Counted from the first letter of the stretch, positions 25,537 through 37,393 are shown. The stretch is 47,128 nt of DNA from Bacteroidales bacterium (GCA_004555145.1 SFJB01000001.1:1-47128), one strand, 5' to 3'. Made by a program: numbers and translations. Notes: generated by a model from the sequence alone, not told the origin.

Positions 25537-26541
25537 TTATTTGATTGAATGTAGTTGTATTTTCGTCTCCATATCCCTGAACATCAGGGCGTTGTCGAGA
25601 TGGGTATAGACCCGGATTTCCCTTCCGGAGCGGCTGAAATCGTAGCTTCCGCTTTCGGTGATGTAAGGAGCCTTGGTTGTCTCGAAATCGCAGGATGCGG
25701 TGTCCGGCTCAAAGAAGGTCTGAAGGCTTGACACAAGCACAAGCGGACTGTCTCCAAGCACGTACATTTCTTTGGTTGAGAAACGCTGCATACGTTCCAA
25801 AGAAGATGCAAGAATCTCGCCAATCTTGCCGTAAGGAGCAAGTTTAAGTTTAATTTCGTCAAAACCGTAGAGACATTGGCGGTATGCGTCCCTCGGAATC
25901 TGCCAGAGGCGGACGTCGCTGTCGTTGAAAATCATTCTCGCCGCAGGGATGCTGAGGTTGAGATTGTACTCCACTTCCGAGATTCCTCCCCAAGGCTGGG
26001 GATGGCCGAAAGGATATTCCTGTCCTCCTATCCAAACGACGATAATGTTCTTTGCTATTTCCGGTCTGGACAGCAATGCGCTTGCGATGTCGGTCAGCGG
26101 ACCTCCGACGAGCACATACAAAGGCTTGTCCGGGGTGCACGACAGAGCTTCCTCCACTATGAGCTGAGAGCCTTCCGAAACTACCGGCTTGTCGGGAGCT
26201 TCCATTGCCTTTGGCGCTCCAGGTACTATCTTGAACTGTCCGGTCATACCGAGGGCTTCGACTATCTCGTTTGCCTTTTCAACAGATGCCTGTGCAGTGT
26301 TCGCTGCATTGCTGAAGCCTCCTCTCGGCCCCAGGTGCGCACCTACTATACCTCTGATGTTCACGCTCTTGCATAATAGCTGATGAGCCAGGGCAAAGAG
26401 CCCGTCGGCATCTCCGCAAAGGTCATTGTCAATGATGACTTTGGTTCTGCGGTCTTCTCTCTGTTCCGGGCGCTGCGGCTGGGCGAAAGCGGCTCCGGCA
26501 AGAAGACCGAAAAGGATGAAGCTTGACAGAAATCTTTTCAT
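25537..26541 (-). CDS. Secreted nucleoside-hydrolase-like protein
   Basis: 334 residues with signal peptide MKRFLSSFILFGLLAGAAFAQ. The N-terminal metal motif reads VIIDNDLCGDADGLFAL. Aligned with IU-type nucleoside hydrolases, Asp40 and Asp44 match the first two Asp ligands, but the third (the second Asp of the usual DD) is Ala45, with Asp46 one step on. Later VLVGGPLTDIASALL is the family's conserved strand. Classic members split ribonucleosides in the cytoplasm, whereas this one is exported and encoded in a glycosidase operon. A known parallel is the exported nucleoside hydrolase of Bacteroides ribose-scavenging loci. Here, acting on an O-linked furanoside is possible. Confidence 0.85.
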   Translation of the reverse strand: MKRFLSSFILFGLLAGAAFAQPQRPEQREDRRTKVIIDNDLCGDADGLFALAHQLLCKSVNIRGIVGAHLGPRGGFSNAANTAQASVEKANEIVEALGMTGQFKIVPGAPKAMEAPDKPVVSEGSQLIVEEALSCTPDKPLYVLVGGPLTDIASALLSRPEIAKNIIVVWIGGQEYPFGHPQPWGGISEVEYNLNLSIPAARMIFNDSDVRLWQIPRDAYRQCLYGFDEIKLKLAPYGKIGEILASSLERMQRFSTKEMYVLGDSPLVLVSSLQTFFEPDTASCDFETTKAPYITESGSYDFSRSGREIRVYTHLDNALMFRDMETKIQLHSIK

Positions 26542-26552
26542 TTCAATTGTTT

Positions 26553-26588
26553 TTTAAAAGGGGTGGCCACCACATTGGACAGCCACCC
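26553..26588 (-). terminator. Possible intra-operon terminator or attenuator
   Basis: In the 77-bp gap before the nucleoside-hydrolase-like gene, GGGTGGC (26561-26567) and GCCACCC (26582-26588) form a 7-bp GC-rich stem with a 14-nt loop. On the minus strand CTTTTAAAAAAC follows. It could lower expression of the last three genes (nucleoside-hydrolase-like, GH3, GH2) relative to the upstream ones. Confidence 0.5.
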
Positions 26589-26618
26589 GCACAACAAGAA
26601 TACCTAAAAACAAACCAC

Positions 26619-28151
26619 TTACTGTATCACTTCAATTACGAATTGTGCATATCTGGTCATAGGCCTTTCAGCCCTGTCGCGGACTTCGAGATTCACTACG
26701 AATACATCTCCTTCTTTGGCATCGGAAGGCACGGTGAATTCGCTTGTCCAGCCCTCTGTTTTGCTGACACTCAGCGTGCTTGCGTCTCCAGCATAACTGC
26801 AGGAGGAAGCCGGAATCCACCAGCTCGCATCCAGCTTGTCCCCGTCCGGGTCTTTGGCGCTTCCGCTGAGCTTGACTCTCTCTCCTGCCGCAGCTTTGAG
26901 ATCAAGCCCGCTTGCGCTGACAACAGGTGCGTGGTTGCATTTTTCAGGGTCGAATATTGTCCAATCCGCCCTTGCTGCAAGTTCTTCCCACATTACTATC
27001 GTATATCTGTTCTCCCTGCCCTTCAATTCTCCTCTTATGCCTATGTTGATGAATGGGGCGCAGCCGAACTGGCAGAAAGCCCAGTCATATTTCTGGTAGT
27101 CGGCACGAGGGTAGGTCTTGAGACTTTCAGGTCCCCAGCCGAGCTGTGCGGACAGTCCCCAGTCCATGAAGTCAATTACGCCGTAGTTGTAGATGTACGG
27201 TTCTCCGAAGATCGGACGGCCTTCAGCCATAAGCCATATTTCGCTGGTGAGCTTGCCGTGGCCGAGTTTGAAGGCGTCAAGGTTCCAGCCGGCGTGGAGG
27301 TAAGGCTGAAGTTCCTCATCTGCTGGGCGCGGTCCGTTGAGACTTGCTGAGAAGAAGGAACCGTAAGAGAACCATCCCATCGAGTATCCCCCGTTCTGGA
27401 GGCCTGGGAACATCTCATCGATTTTACTGTCGATACGGCAATTGTCTTCGCCGCTGCCGCCTATCCTCACCTTGCTGGTCACCTTCTTGAGAACCGCATC
27501 CCATTCCGGGGTGTTGTGGTACCTCTCGTAAATGGTGTAGAGGGCTCTGACGGTGGTATTGATTCCTCCCCAGTGCTGTATGTGCAGAGGACGCATATCG
27601 TCGTCGAGTATGCAGTCCACGATGAAATTGGAGCCTTCTGTCTCAAAACGGTAGTCTCCCTCGAACTCGATATTGCCCACCTTGGTGACGCTTCTCAGAT
27701 ATTCGGGAGTAGGGTAGTTCGGATTGTTCCGGCTGAGGTGGACATAGTCCTCCTCGTAATAGTCCAGTACCCTGTCGAGCCAGGTCGGGTCAACCGGGCG
27801 ATACTCGGTGAGGTCTGCGGCAGAAGCTACCCTGTGCTCGCAGTGCTGGGCGTTGCACCTGTAGTGAGGCGTGATTTCTCCAAGCGTATGCTTGCCGCCG
27901 TCTCCGCTGAAATGGTACATTCCGGCAGTCCACACTATGCCTGCGATATCGTACTGGTCGGAGTACAGAAGGCTGAGAAGTATGCCGTTCATATCATCGA
28001 CCTCGAGATCGGTCGTGATGAGTATGCGTGCCTGGCTGCTCTTGTCTACTACCGGAGCAAGATCCTCAGGCTGCATTGCGCGATTGCAGCAGGCGCTGCA
28101 TAGGGCAACGCCTGCCAGAACCATATAGACAGTCGATTTGATTGTCTTCAT
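26619..28151 (-). CDS. DUF1593 protein (nucleoside-hydrolase fold with C-terminal Ig-like domain), copy 1
   Basis: 510 residues from the ATG at 28149-28151. An upstream ATG at 28169 would overlap the esterase gene and precede the signal peptide. The hydrophobic N-terminus ends in Cys-rich ALCSACC, probably a lipoprotein signal. ILITTDLEVDDMNG holds Asp48, Asp52 and Asp53, the full D...DD metal motif of nucleoside hydrolases. NPNYPTPEYLRSV, LHIQHWGGINT and the C-terminal Ig/cadherin-like domain (about 410-510, SGSAKDPDGDKLDASWW) match the family once described as a cellulose-binding protein in Saccharophagus. No activity is known to me for this family. It lies 8 bp downstream of an esterase gene, and this pair is repeated upstream. 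Confidence 0.88.
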   Translation of the reverse strand: MKTIKSTVYMVLAGVALCSACCNRAMQPEDLAPVVDKSSQARILITTDLEVDDMNGILLSLLYSDQYDIAGIVWTAGMYHFSGDGGKHTLGEITPHYRCNAQHCEHRVASAADLTEYRPVDPTWLDRVLDYYEEDYVHLSRNNPNYPTPEYLRSVTKVGNIEFEGDYRFETEGSNFIVDCILDDDMRPLHIQHWGGINTTVRALYTIYERYHNTPEWDAVLKKVTSKVRIGGSGEDNCRIDSKIDEMFPGLQNGGYSMGWFSYGSFFSASLNGPRPADEELQPYLHAGWNLDAFKLGHGKLTSEIWLMAEGRPIFGEPYIYNYGVIDFMDWGLSAQLGWGPESLKTYPRADYQKYDWAFCQFGCAPFINIGIRGELKGRENRYTIVMWEELAARADWTIFDPEKCNHAPVVSASGLDLKAAAGERVKLSGSAKDPDGDKLDASWWIPASSCSYAGDASTLSVSKTEGWTSEFTVPSDAKEGDVFVVNLEVRDRAERPMTRYAQFVIEVIQ

Positions 28152-28159
28152 ACCGGGTA

Positions 28160-30564
<2,405 letters not shown>

Positions 30565-30571
30565 TTGAAAG

Positions 30572-31777
30572 CTACTTGAAAAGTTCCTTTGCGAACACTG
30601 AAAGATAGATTCTCCAGCACTTCCAGATGTGGCCGCCTCCTGTCTCAAGGTACTCGTAAGGGTAGCCCTTGCTGTCGAGGTATCCACGGAACTCGGTTAC
30701 ATTCTTGAGGAGGAAGTCCTCGGAGCCGCAACCTATCCAGTAGAGCTTCGGCTTTTTCTGGAAGAGGACGTCAATTTTGCCGTAAACGTTCTCATATATC
30801 GGAGATGCGACTTCCCTTTCCTTGCTTCTGTAGCCTACTGCGGCCGAAAAGAGGCCGATGTAGTCGAACTTGTCAGGGAAGTTGGCGCTGATGTGGCAGG
30901 TGTGGCCACCGCCCATCGACAGGCCTGCAATGGCCCTTCCGGACTTCTTGGCTATGGTGCGGTACTCCTTGTCGATGAAGTTTACAATCTCCATGAAGTT
31001 GGCCTCGAATGCGCCTGGAGCGTCTTTTACGTGGTAAGGCTTGTAATAGCCCCAATCGCTCTCTCCTGGAGCGGCATCCATTCCGACGTGGCCGTTAGGC
31101 ATCACGACAATCATAGGCACTGCCTCGCCGGCGGCTATGAGATTGTCGAGTATCTGGCAGGCGCGTCCGAAGTTCTTCCACTCGTCCTCGTCTCCGCCGG
31201 AGCCGTGGAGAAGGTAGAGCACTGGATATCTGGTCTTCTTGGACTCCTCGTACCCGGCTGGAGTATAGACATTCATACGGCGGTCGGCATTCAGGCCGTC
31301 AGAATGGTACCAGCGGGCTGAAACGGTGCCGTGAGGGACATCCTGAACCTTGTAGAGATCGCCCTGGCCTCCTCCAACCACGAAGAGGTTGGTGAGGGTG
31401 GCGAAGTCGCGGAATACGTACGGATGGTTAGGGTCGATGGTGGCTATGCCGTCAACCATAAACATATAGCTGTAGAGCTCTGACTCGAGCGGCTTGGTGG
31501 TATAGGTCCACACGCCGTCCTCGCCCTCGACCATATCTACGAATCCGCTGGCCACCATGCCTGCGTTCGTGCCCTTCTCTCCTTCCATGAAGTCACCGAC
31601 AATCTGCACTCTGTGCGCCTTGGGAGCAAGGAAGTTGAAGGTTACTGAAGCATCCTCGTTCACGATGGCAGACTTGATGTTCTGTGCAGGGAAGAGGTTC
31701 TGTTGGGCGAGCGCCCCTGAACAAATCAGGGTAAGCGCTGCGCCGAGTAAAATTTTGATTCTGTTAATAATTACCAT
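30572..31777 (-). CDS. Secreted CE1-type esterase with N-terminal CBM48/E-set domain
   Basis: 401 residues from the ATG at 31775-31777. A reading from 31864 adds 29 residues before the signal peptide MVIINRIKILLGAALTLICS and is rejected. An E-set/CBM48-like beta sandwich at about 30-140 (VTFNFLAPKAHRVQIVGDFM, VWTYTTKPLESELYSYMFMV) is followed by an alpha/beta hydrolase with YLLHGSGGDEDEW, nucleophile Ser287 in GLSMGGGHT and His383 in GGGHIWKCW. This two-domain layout is common in rumen and gut feruloyl/acetyl esterases. The ATG overlaps the susD stop by 7 bp, so translation is probably coupled. It is the first enzyme after the SusCD pair. Confidence 0.9.
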   Translation of the reverse strand: MVIINRIKILLGAALTLICSGALAQQNLFPAQNIKSAIVNEDASVTFNFLAPKAHRVQIVGDFMEGEKGTNAGMVASGFVDMVEGEDGVWTYTTKPLESELYSYMFMVDGIATIDPNHPYVFRDFATLTNLFVVGGGQGDLYKVQDVPHGTVSARWYHSDGLNADRRMNVYTPAGYEESKKTRYPVLYLLHGSGGDEDEWKNFGRACQILDNLIAAGEAVPMIVVMPNGHVGMDAAPGESDWGYYKPYHVKDAPGAFEANFMEIVNFIDKEYRTIAKKSGRAIAGLSMGGGHTCHISANFPDKFDYIGLFSAAVGYRSKEREVASPIYENVYGKIDVLFQKKPKLYWIGCGSEDFLLKNVTEFRGYLDSKGYPYEYLETGGGHIWKCWRIYLSVFAKELFK

Positions 31778-33315
31778 CCTGGGTTTTGCTTGATGTTCTC
31801 GTTTACGTAAAGCTCGTTGGCAGGGAATGGGAGAAGCTCGTGCTTCCCGGCCTTGAAGCCGCATTCACCGGCCTTGTTGAAGGAATCCCAGCTTACGCTT
31901 CCGTCCGGATGGAGTACCGGGTTCTTCTCACCGTTGTGTCCGAGAGCTGCAGGAGCATCACCCCAGCGGACGAGGTTTTCGAACCTCTGACCCTCGAAGC
32001 AGAGTTCGAGACGTGATTCTGTCTTGATCTGGTCCATGGTAACGGTGCCCTGGACAAGCGGAGCCTGCGCACGGGTGCGGATCCTGTTGATGTAGGTGGT
32101 GGCGCTCTGTGCATCTCCGGAGTTCAGGCAAGCCTCTGCCGCGAGAAGGAGCACCTCGGTAAAGCGCATGATTCTCTCGTTGTTTGCGTAGAAATATCCG
32201 GCCCAGATGGACTTGAGAATACGCTGCTTGAAGTTCCAGTAACCTTCCTGGTCGGTGACATCCATTACCGGTGCGGTGCCGTACTGGCCGGTCATGGTCT
32301 CCCAGTTGGTGATGGTGTTCTTGAGACGGTATCCGTCCTTACCCTCAACGGCTACGAAAGCATCGTAGAGGTCCTTGCGAGGGTTCTGGAATCCGAAGGA
32401 GGAAGAGCAGAACACGGTGTCGTCGGTGTAGGAGTACTTCTCTCCGCGAAGTCCCATGAAGGTCCACTTGAAATTGTTGTTTGTGCCGACATTCCTGTCG
32501 TTGAGGGCGTGGATTTCAAACACTGACTCCTGGCTCATAACTCCGAGAGGAGTGTAGATGTTGGAGAGGTCAGGGTTGAGATCGTAGAGATTGGAATTGA
32601 TGACCTCCTTGAGCACGGTGGCAGCGTCTGAATATTTCTTCTGGAATACGAGGGACTTGCCGAGGAGTGCCTGGGCATACTGCTTGGTAATCCTGTAGGT
32701 CTTCTCGTTGATGTTGGCCTTCTGGTGGAGGTCACCGCTGTTGATGGCGGTCTTGAGGTCTTCCTCGATGAAAGCCCAGAGAGCCTCGGTGCTTGAGTTG
32801 CCCTGCATATACTCGTTCTCCTGGAGAGTGTGGTCGATAAGAGGTGGGGTGCCCCAGAGGGTTACGAGCTGGAAGTATGCGTAAGCCCTGAATACTCTAG
32901 CCTCGGCAACGGCTCTCTTCATAACTGCGCTGTTGCCTGTCACTTTCTCAAGAACCACGTTGGCGCGGTAAACGAGTTTGTAGAGGTTCTCATACATTGT
33001 GGCGATTGCACCGAAGTCAGAGCTGAAGGTGTAGTCGGAGAGCATATAGAAAGTGCCGTCGTAGTGGGAGCCACCTCCGGACCATACGTCATCTGAAAGG
33101 TGGGTCTTTACGAACTGAAGACCGTTTGTGGACACTTCCAGGGCCCTGACCTGGTCGTAGCAGGCGATAATGCCTTCCTCTGCCTCGCTGTCAGTCTGAT
33201 AGTAGGTCTGTACATCAGCCACGCTGTGCTGAGGAATGTCCAGCATTCCGGAGCAGGCTGTGAATGCCAGAGCTGAGCTCGCGAGCAGGCAAATGAGTGA
33301 ATATCTGGTTTTCAT
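31771..33315 (-). CDS. susD: SusD/RagB-family surface glycan-binding lipoprotein
   Basis: 514 residues. The signal peptide has lipobox FTAC (Cys21). The N-terminal SusD-like TPR region includes EAEEGIIACYDQVRAL and VVLEKVTG, and AEARVFRAYAYFQLVTLWGTPPL is the family's best-kept motif. The C-terminal RagB/SusD region holds the usual end, ELYVNENIKQNPGW. Known role: forms the lid of the SusC barrel and captures the substrate at the cell surface. It lies 19 bp downstream of susC. Binding specificity cannot be read from the sequence. Confidence 0.95.
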   Translation of the reverse strand: MKTRYSLICLLASSALAFTACSGMLDIPQHSVADVQTYYQTDSEAEEGIIACYDQVRALEVSTNGLQFVKTHLSDDVWSGGGSHYDGTFYMLSDYTFSSDFGAIATMYENLYKLVYRANVVLEKVTGNSAVMKRAVAEARVFRAYAYFQLVTLWGTPPLIDHTLQENEYMQGNSSTEALWAFIEEDLKTAINSGDLHQKANINEKTYRITKQYAQALLGKSLVFQKKYSDAATVLKEVINSNLYDLNPDLSNIYTPLGVMSQESVFEIHALNDRNVGTNNNFKWTFMGLRGEKYSYTDDTVFCSSSFGFQNPRKDLYDAFVAVEGKDGYRLKNTITNWETMTGQYGTAPVMDVTDQEGYWNFKQRILKSIWAGYFYANNERIMRFTEVLLLAAEACLNSGDAQSATTYINRIRTRAQAPLVQGTVTMDQIKTESRLELCFEGQRFENLVRWGDAPAALGHNGEKNPVLHPDGSVSWDSFNKAGECGFKAGKHELLPFPANELYVNENIKQNPGW

Positions 33316-33334
33316 ATCGATTTCTTGTTATTAA

Positions 33335-36300
33335 TTAGAATGAAAGGTTGACGCCTAAAGTTGCCCTCTTGGTCACAGGATACTGACCGTAGTCAAGTCC
33401 GAGACCGTTTCCGCTCATGGATACCTCAGGGTCGAATCCCGGGTATGAAGTGAAGTTGAAGTAGTCGTCGAGAGATACGTAAACTCTCAAGCTGTTGATG
33501 GATACCTTCTTGAGGAGGTTCTTAGGGAAGGTGTAACCGAGCTGGATCTGCTTGATCTTGAAGTATGAACCGTCGAATACCATAGCGGAGCTCTGCACGT
33601 ACTTGTCATAATTCTTGAGGGAAGCACCGATGTACTGGGCGTTGGTGTTCTGAGGAGTCCAGCGGTTGTCGTAGAAATACTTGAGGGTATTTGCCTGGAT
33701 ACGGGTGGAACGTGGAACTGCGTAAGCAATCTCGTTGCCGGCTGCACCGTTTGCGAATACTGTGAGGTCTACGCCCTTCCAAGAGAGGTTGAGGGTGATA
33801 CCGTAGGTGAGGTCAGGAATGCCTGAGCCTATCATTGTCTTGTCGTTGTCGTTGATGCTGCCGTTATCGTCGAGGTCGGCGAATACAGGAGAGCCATCCT
33901 CAGGGTTGACGCCTTCATACTTGTAGCCACGCATATACCAGATAGGGTAGTCCTTCTCGAAGAAGCAGGTGATGCCTGAACCGCCTGAGTTTCCTGCAAC
34001 GCGGCTGAGGGTAGGATAGATGTAGGTTACCCTGTTCTTGAGGGTGGCGAGGTTGGCGCTGATAGAATAGCCGAAATCGCCGATCTGATCCTTCCAGTTG
34101 ATGTCGAACTCGAATCCTGAGTTCTCAACGTTACCGGCGTTGAGCGGGGAAATGGTGTTGCCCACTGAGAGTGAAGACTTCACACCGGTCATTATGAGGT
34201 CCTTGGTGGACTTCTTGTACCAGTCCATGCTGAAAGAGAGCCTGTCCTTGAGCATACGGAGGTCGAGACCCACGTTTATCTGCTCGGAGGTTTCCCACTT
34301 GAGGTTGTAGTTTCCGGTAGAAGAAGGAAGGGAACCTACTGCATAAGAACCGTCATTGGCGATAGGGTACTTGATGGTGGAGGTGATCACTGAACCGTAC
34401 ATATAGTTGCTGAGTCCAGCGATGGAGCCGTTCTGACCCCAGGATGCGCGGAGCTTCAGGAAGCTGACAGCAGGTACGTTGTTCTTGAACCAATCCTCGC
34501 GGGACATCGTCCAACCTCCTGATACTGCAGGGAAGAAGCCCCACCTGGTGTTGAGAGGAAGTATTGAGAGGTCAGCTGCATCCGCACGGAGGGAAGCCTG
34601 GATGAAGTACTTCTGGTCAAAGTCGTAGCCGACGCGGCCGAAGTATGAAAGTTCGGCGTAATTGCGCTTCTCGCCGCCGGAGATGGTCTTGGTGGCGGTT
34701 CCGGTTGCGTTTGCGAAGTATGCGTAGTTCCTGTCGAGCTTGCTGATACCGATATTGGAAGCGCTGGTTCCGCTCACGCTTGCGGTTACGTCGTATGTGG
34801 ACCTGCTGGAGAAGGACATACCGAGCATGGCGCTGACATTGTGCTTCTTGGCGAAGGTCTGATTGTAGTTTGCGAAGTTCTCCCACTGCCAGTAGTTGTT
34901 GTGGGACTCGGATGCGGAGATGGTTACGTAGTCGTAGTTGGTGTCAGTATTGACGGTGTGAGGCCACTGGAGGTTGTAGGTGCTCCTGTTGCTGAAATCG
35001 TAACCTATTCTGGATGTGAAGGTAAGCTGCTTGATCGGCTTGAAGTCGAGGGAGGTTGAACCTCTGAAGTTGAAACCCTCGGACTGCTGCTGATAGCCGT
35101 CACGCATAATGTAAGGGTTGATGTTGTTGGACTCCTGGAATGGGGACATTGAGTAGTAGTCTCCGTTTTCATCGGTCAGGAAGGCATGTCCCTGGTCGAG
35201 GAGAGCCTGGATATGTGCAGGAACGTTGTCCTTCGAGTAGGTTACCGGAGTAAGCGGGTCCATCTGGAGGACTGAACCGAGCATGGAGTACATGCCTCCC
35301 TCGCGTACCCTGGTGGCGCCGAACTTGGCGAAGCTGTTGTTGGAGGTGAGCTTGAGCCACTTCTTGATGTTGTAGCTGGCGTTCACGGTTCCGGTGAGAC
35401 GGCTGTGCTTGTCCTGGTTGCCGATGACAGGACCGTCATTGCTGAGGTAGGACAGGGATGCGAAGAGGGTTGCATCCTTGTTGGCACCCTGGAAGCTCAC
35501 GTTGTGACGCTGCATTGAGCCCTGCTCGAATGCTACGTCTGCCCATTTGGTGTCGGTCTTGCCGTCATAGAACTGGTTGATGCGATCCTGTGATACAAGA
35601 TTTCCCTCGGTTACCCAGTTGATGTATTCCTGTGCGTTGAGCACCTCAGGTATTCTGGCAACATCCTGGAAGGAGTACTGCATATCGTAGCCGATTCTGG
35701 TTACGCCTTCCTTTGCCTTCTTGGTGGTGACAAGCACAACACCGTTTCCTGCAGATGCGCCGTAGATAGCTGCAGATGCAGCATCCTTGAGCACCTCGAT
35801 GCTCTCGATATCGCTAGGGTCGAGGTTGTTGATGTTCTTGGTCCTCAGACCGTCCACAACGTAGAGAGGAGTGGAATCGGAGTTGGATGAGTAACCGCGG
35901 ACACGGATGGAACTCTCTGAGCCCGGTGCTCCGGAGGTGGAAACGATCTGGACGCCGGCTGTCTTTCCCTGAAGACCCGAGTCAACCGAAGTGATGCTTC
36001 GGTTAGCAAGGTCCTCAGCTTTTACGGAAGAAATGGCGCCAGTCACGTCACTCTTCCTCTGAATGCCGTATCCTACTACAACCGTTTCCTCAAGAAAGTT
36101 CTGGTCGTCCTGAAGAACTACGTTGATGGTAGTTGAATTTGCTGTGATGACTTGGGTGGCAAGTCCAATGCAGGAGAACTCCAATTTTGCTCCGCGGGGA
36201 ACCGTGATGGAGTACTTGCCGTCAATGTCTGTAGAGATACCGTTTGTGGTGCCGGCTTCAACAACGCTGACTCCGATTACCGGTACGTTCTGGCTGTCAG

Positions 36301-36394
36301 TGACAACACCGCTTACGGTAATCTTCCCTCCTCCTTGCGCAAATGCGCTGATACACAGAAGGGTAGATACTAAAAATGCTGTAAAACGTTTCAT
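33335..36394 (-). CDS. susC: SusC/RagA-family TonB-linked outer-membrane transporter
   Basis: 1019 residues. Signal peptide MKRFTAFLVSTLLCISAFAQ. A carboxypeptidase-regulatory-like domain (about 24-105, VSGVVTDSQNVPVIGVSVVEAG) is followed by the linker EETVVVGYGIQRKSDVTGAI that marks the plug start, then the plug to about 230 (IRVRGYSSNSDSTPLYVVDG, LKDAASAAIYGASAGNGVVL) and a barrel ending in aromatic GVNLSF. Known role: imports SusD-bound oligosaccharide, powered by TonB-ExbB-ExbD. No FecR-type signalling extension is present, in line with the lack of a sigma/anti-sigma pair in the locus. It starts 24 bp after the permease gene. Confidence 0.96.
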   Translation of the reverse strand: MKRFTAFLVSTLLCISAFAQGGGKITVSGVVTDSQNVPVIGVSVVEAGTTNGISTDIDGKYSITVPRGAKLEFSCIGLATQVITANSTTINVVLQDDQNFLEETVVVGYGIQRKSDVTGAISSVKAEDLANRSITSVDSGLQGKTAGVQIVSTSGAPGSESSIRVRGYSSNSDSTPLYVVDGLRTKNINNLDPSDIESIEVLKDAASAAIYGASAGNGVVLVTTKKAKEGVTRIGYDMQYSFQDVARIPEVLNAQEYINWVTEGNLVSQDRINQFYDGKTDTKWADVAFEQGSMQRHNVSFQGANKDATLFASLSYLSNDGPVIGNQDKHSRLTGTVNASYNIKKWLKLTSNNSFAKFGATRVREGGMYSMLGSVLQMDPLTPVTYSKDNVPAHIQALLDQGHAFLTDENGDYYSMSPFQESNNINPYIMRDGYQQQSEGFNFRGSTSLDFKPIKQLTFTSRIGYDFSNRSTYNLQWPHTVNTDTNYDYVTISASESHNNYWQWENFANYNQTFAKKHNVSAMLGMSFSSRSTYDVTASVSGTSASNIGISKLDRNYAYFANATGTATKTISGGEKRNYAELSYFGRVGYDFDQKYFIQASLRADAADLSILPLNTRWGFFPAVSGGWTMSREDWFKNNVPAVSFLKLRASWGQNGSIAGLSNYMYGSVITSTIKYPIANDGSYAVGSLPSSTGNYNLKWETSEQINVGLDLRMLKDRLSFSMDWYKKSTKDLIMTGVKSSLSVGNTISPLNAGNVENSGFEFDINWKDQIGDFGYSISANLATLKNRVTYIYPTLSRVAGNSGGSGITCFFEKDYPIWYMRGYKYEGVNPEDGSPVFADLDDNGSINDNDKTMIGSGIPDLTYGITLNLSWKGVDLTVFANGAAGNEIAYAVPRSTRIQANTLKYFYDNRWTPQNTNAQYIGASLKNYDKYVQSSAMVFDGSYFKIKQIQLGYTFPKNLLKKVSINSLRVYVSLDDYFNFTSYPGFDPEVSMSGNGLGLDYGQYPVTKRATLGVNLSF

Positions 36395-36418
36395 TGGTTA
36401 TAAATTATTGTGAATGAA

Positions 36419-37393
36419 TTAGTTCGATAAAGTGATGATCACCAGGGCGGCAAGGAAGCTGAGGAACATTGCTGCAACATACTTGTTTGTGCCCTTTGGT
36501 GCTCCCTTGAACTCCTTCCAGATGAACACTCCCCAGATCATTGCGATCAGCGGTGAAGCATTGCTGAGTGCGTAGGCGACGGCCTTGTTGACCTGGGCGC
36601 CTGCGGACATGAAGCTTATGACCATACCGCTCATCCAGATGAAGCCTCCCAGCATACCGATAAGGTGAGTGCGGGTGTCACCCTTGGTGAAATAATCCTT
36701 CATGCTGGCCTCTCCCTCCACTGACTTCTTCATCATGATAGGATTGAGAAGGAAGGTGGAGATGAGCACTGCGAGAGCGAAGAAGAATACTGCCTGGTAA
36801 GGGGAGAGCGTGCCGCTTCCGCCGAACTCGGCGCCTGTAGCCTTCACTACGAGACCGTAGAAGAATGCGAATCCGAAGCCGGAGATGAATGCGTAGATTA
36901 TGCCGGCGAGAGGACTCTTGGACTGGGATGAGGTGAGCTTCTTATAGGATATGGCACAGAGCAGCATAGCGGCTACCGCAAGGGCTACTCCGATCCAGAG
37001 CAGGGCCTCATTGCCGTTGAAGCCGGCAACGAAGTAGTTGAAGATGATTCCTCCCACCCATCCGAAGCCGCCGCCGATAGGGAAGGCGACCGAGAGGCCT
37101 GCGATGCCGTTGGCTGCGGTGAGGAAGATGTTGGCTATGTTCCATACGAGACCGCCCAGCATGGCCCAGCCGACGCTGGACCATGTGAGATTGTCAAATA
37201 TGCCTCCGCCGTTGAAGGCCAGAAGACCTATGATGGAAGTGAGGAAAAATCCTCCGATGTAGTCCCAGTAGAAGAGAGAGGACTTCCAGTCCTTCTTCTG
37301 GACAAGCTTCTGGGTGTTTCCCCAAGAACCCCAGCATATGCAGCAGTAGATGCAGCATATGATGGCAAGAGGTATGTTGGTTACAAGTACCAT
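36419..37393 (-). CDS. Inner-membrane sugar permease, RbsU/GRP or ureide-permease type
   Basis: 324 residues with ten membrane helices arranged as two five-helix halves, as in the drug/metabolite transporter superfamily. The opening IPLAIICCIYCCICWGSWGN and TQKL closely resembles what I recall of RbsU-type permeases of Bacteroides ribose-scavenging loci and plant ureide permeases. It should carry the free sugar from periplasm to cytoplasm, with specificity not readable. It lies between the cytoplasmic isomerase (13 bp upstream) and susC, so it links the exported enzymes to the internal pathway. Confidence 0.82.
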   Translation of the reverse strand: MVLVTNIPLAIICCIYCCICWGSWGNTQKLVQKKDWKSSLFYWDYIGGFFLTSIIGLLAFNGGGIFDNLTWSSVGWAMLGGLVWNIANIFLTAANGIAGLSVAFPIGGGFGWVGGIIFNYFVAGFNGNEALLWIGVALAVAAMLLCAISYKKLTSSQSKSPLAGIIYAFISGFGFAFFYGLVVKATGAEFGGSGTLSPYQAVFFFALAVLISTFLLNPIMMKKSVEGEASMKDYFTKGDTRTHLIGMLGGFIWMSGMVISFMSAGAQVNKAVAYALSNASPLIAMIWGVFIWKEFKGAPKGTNKYVAAMFLSFLAALVIITLSN

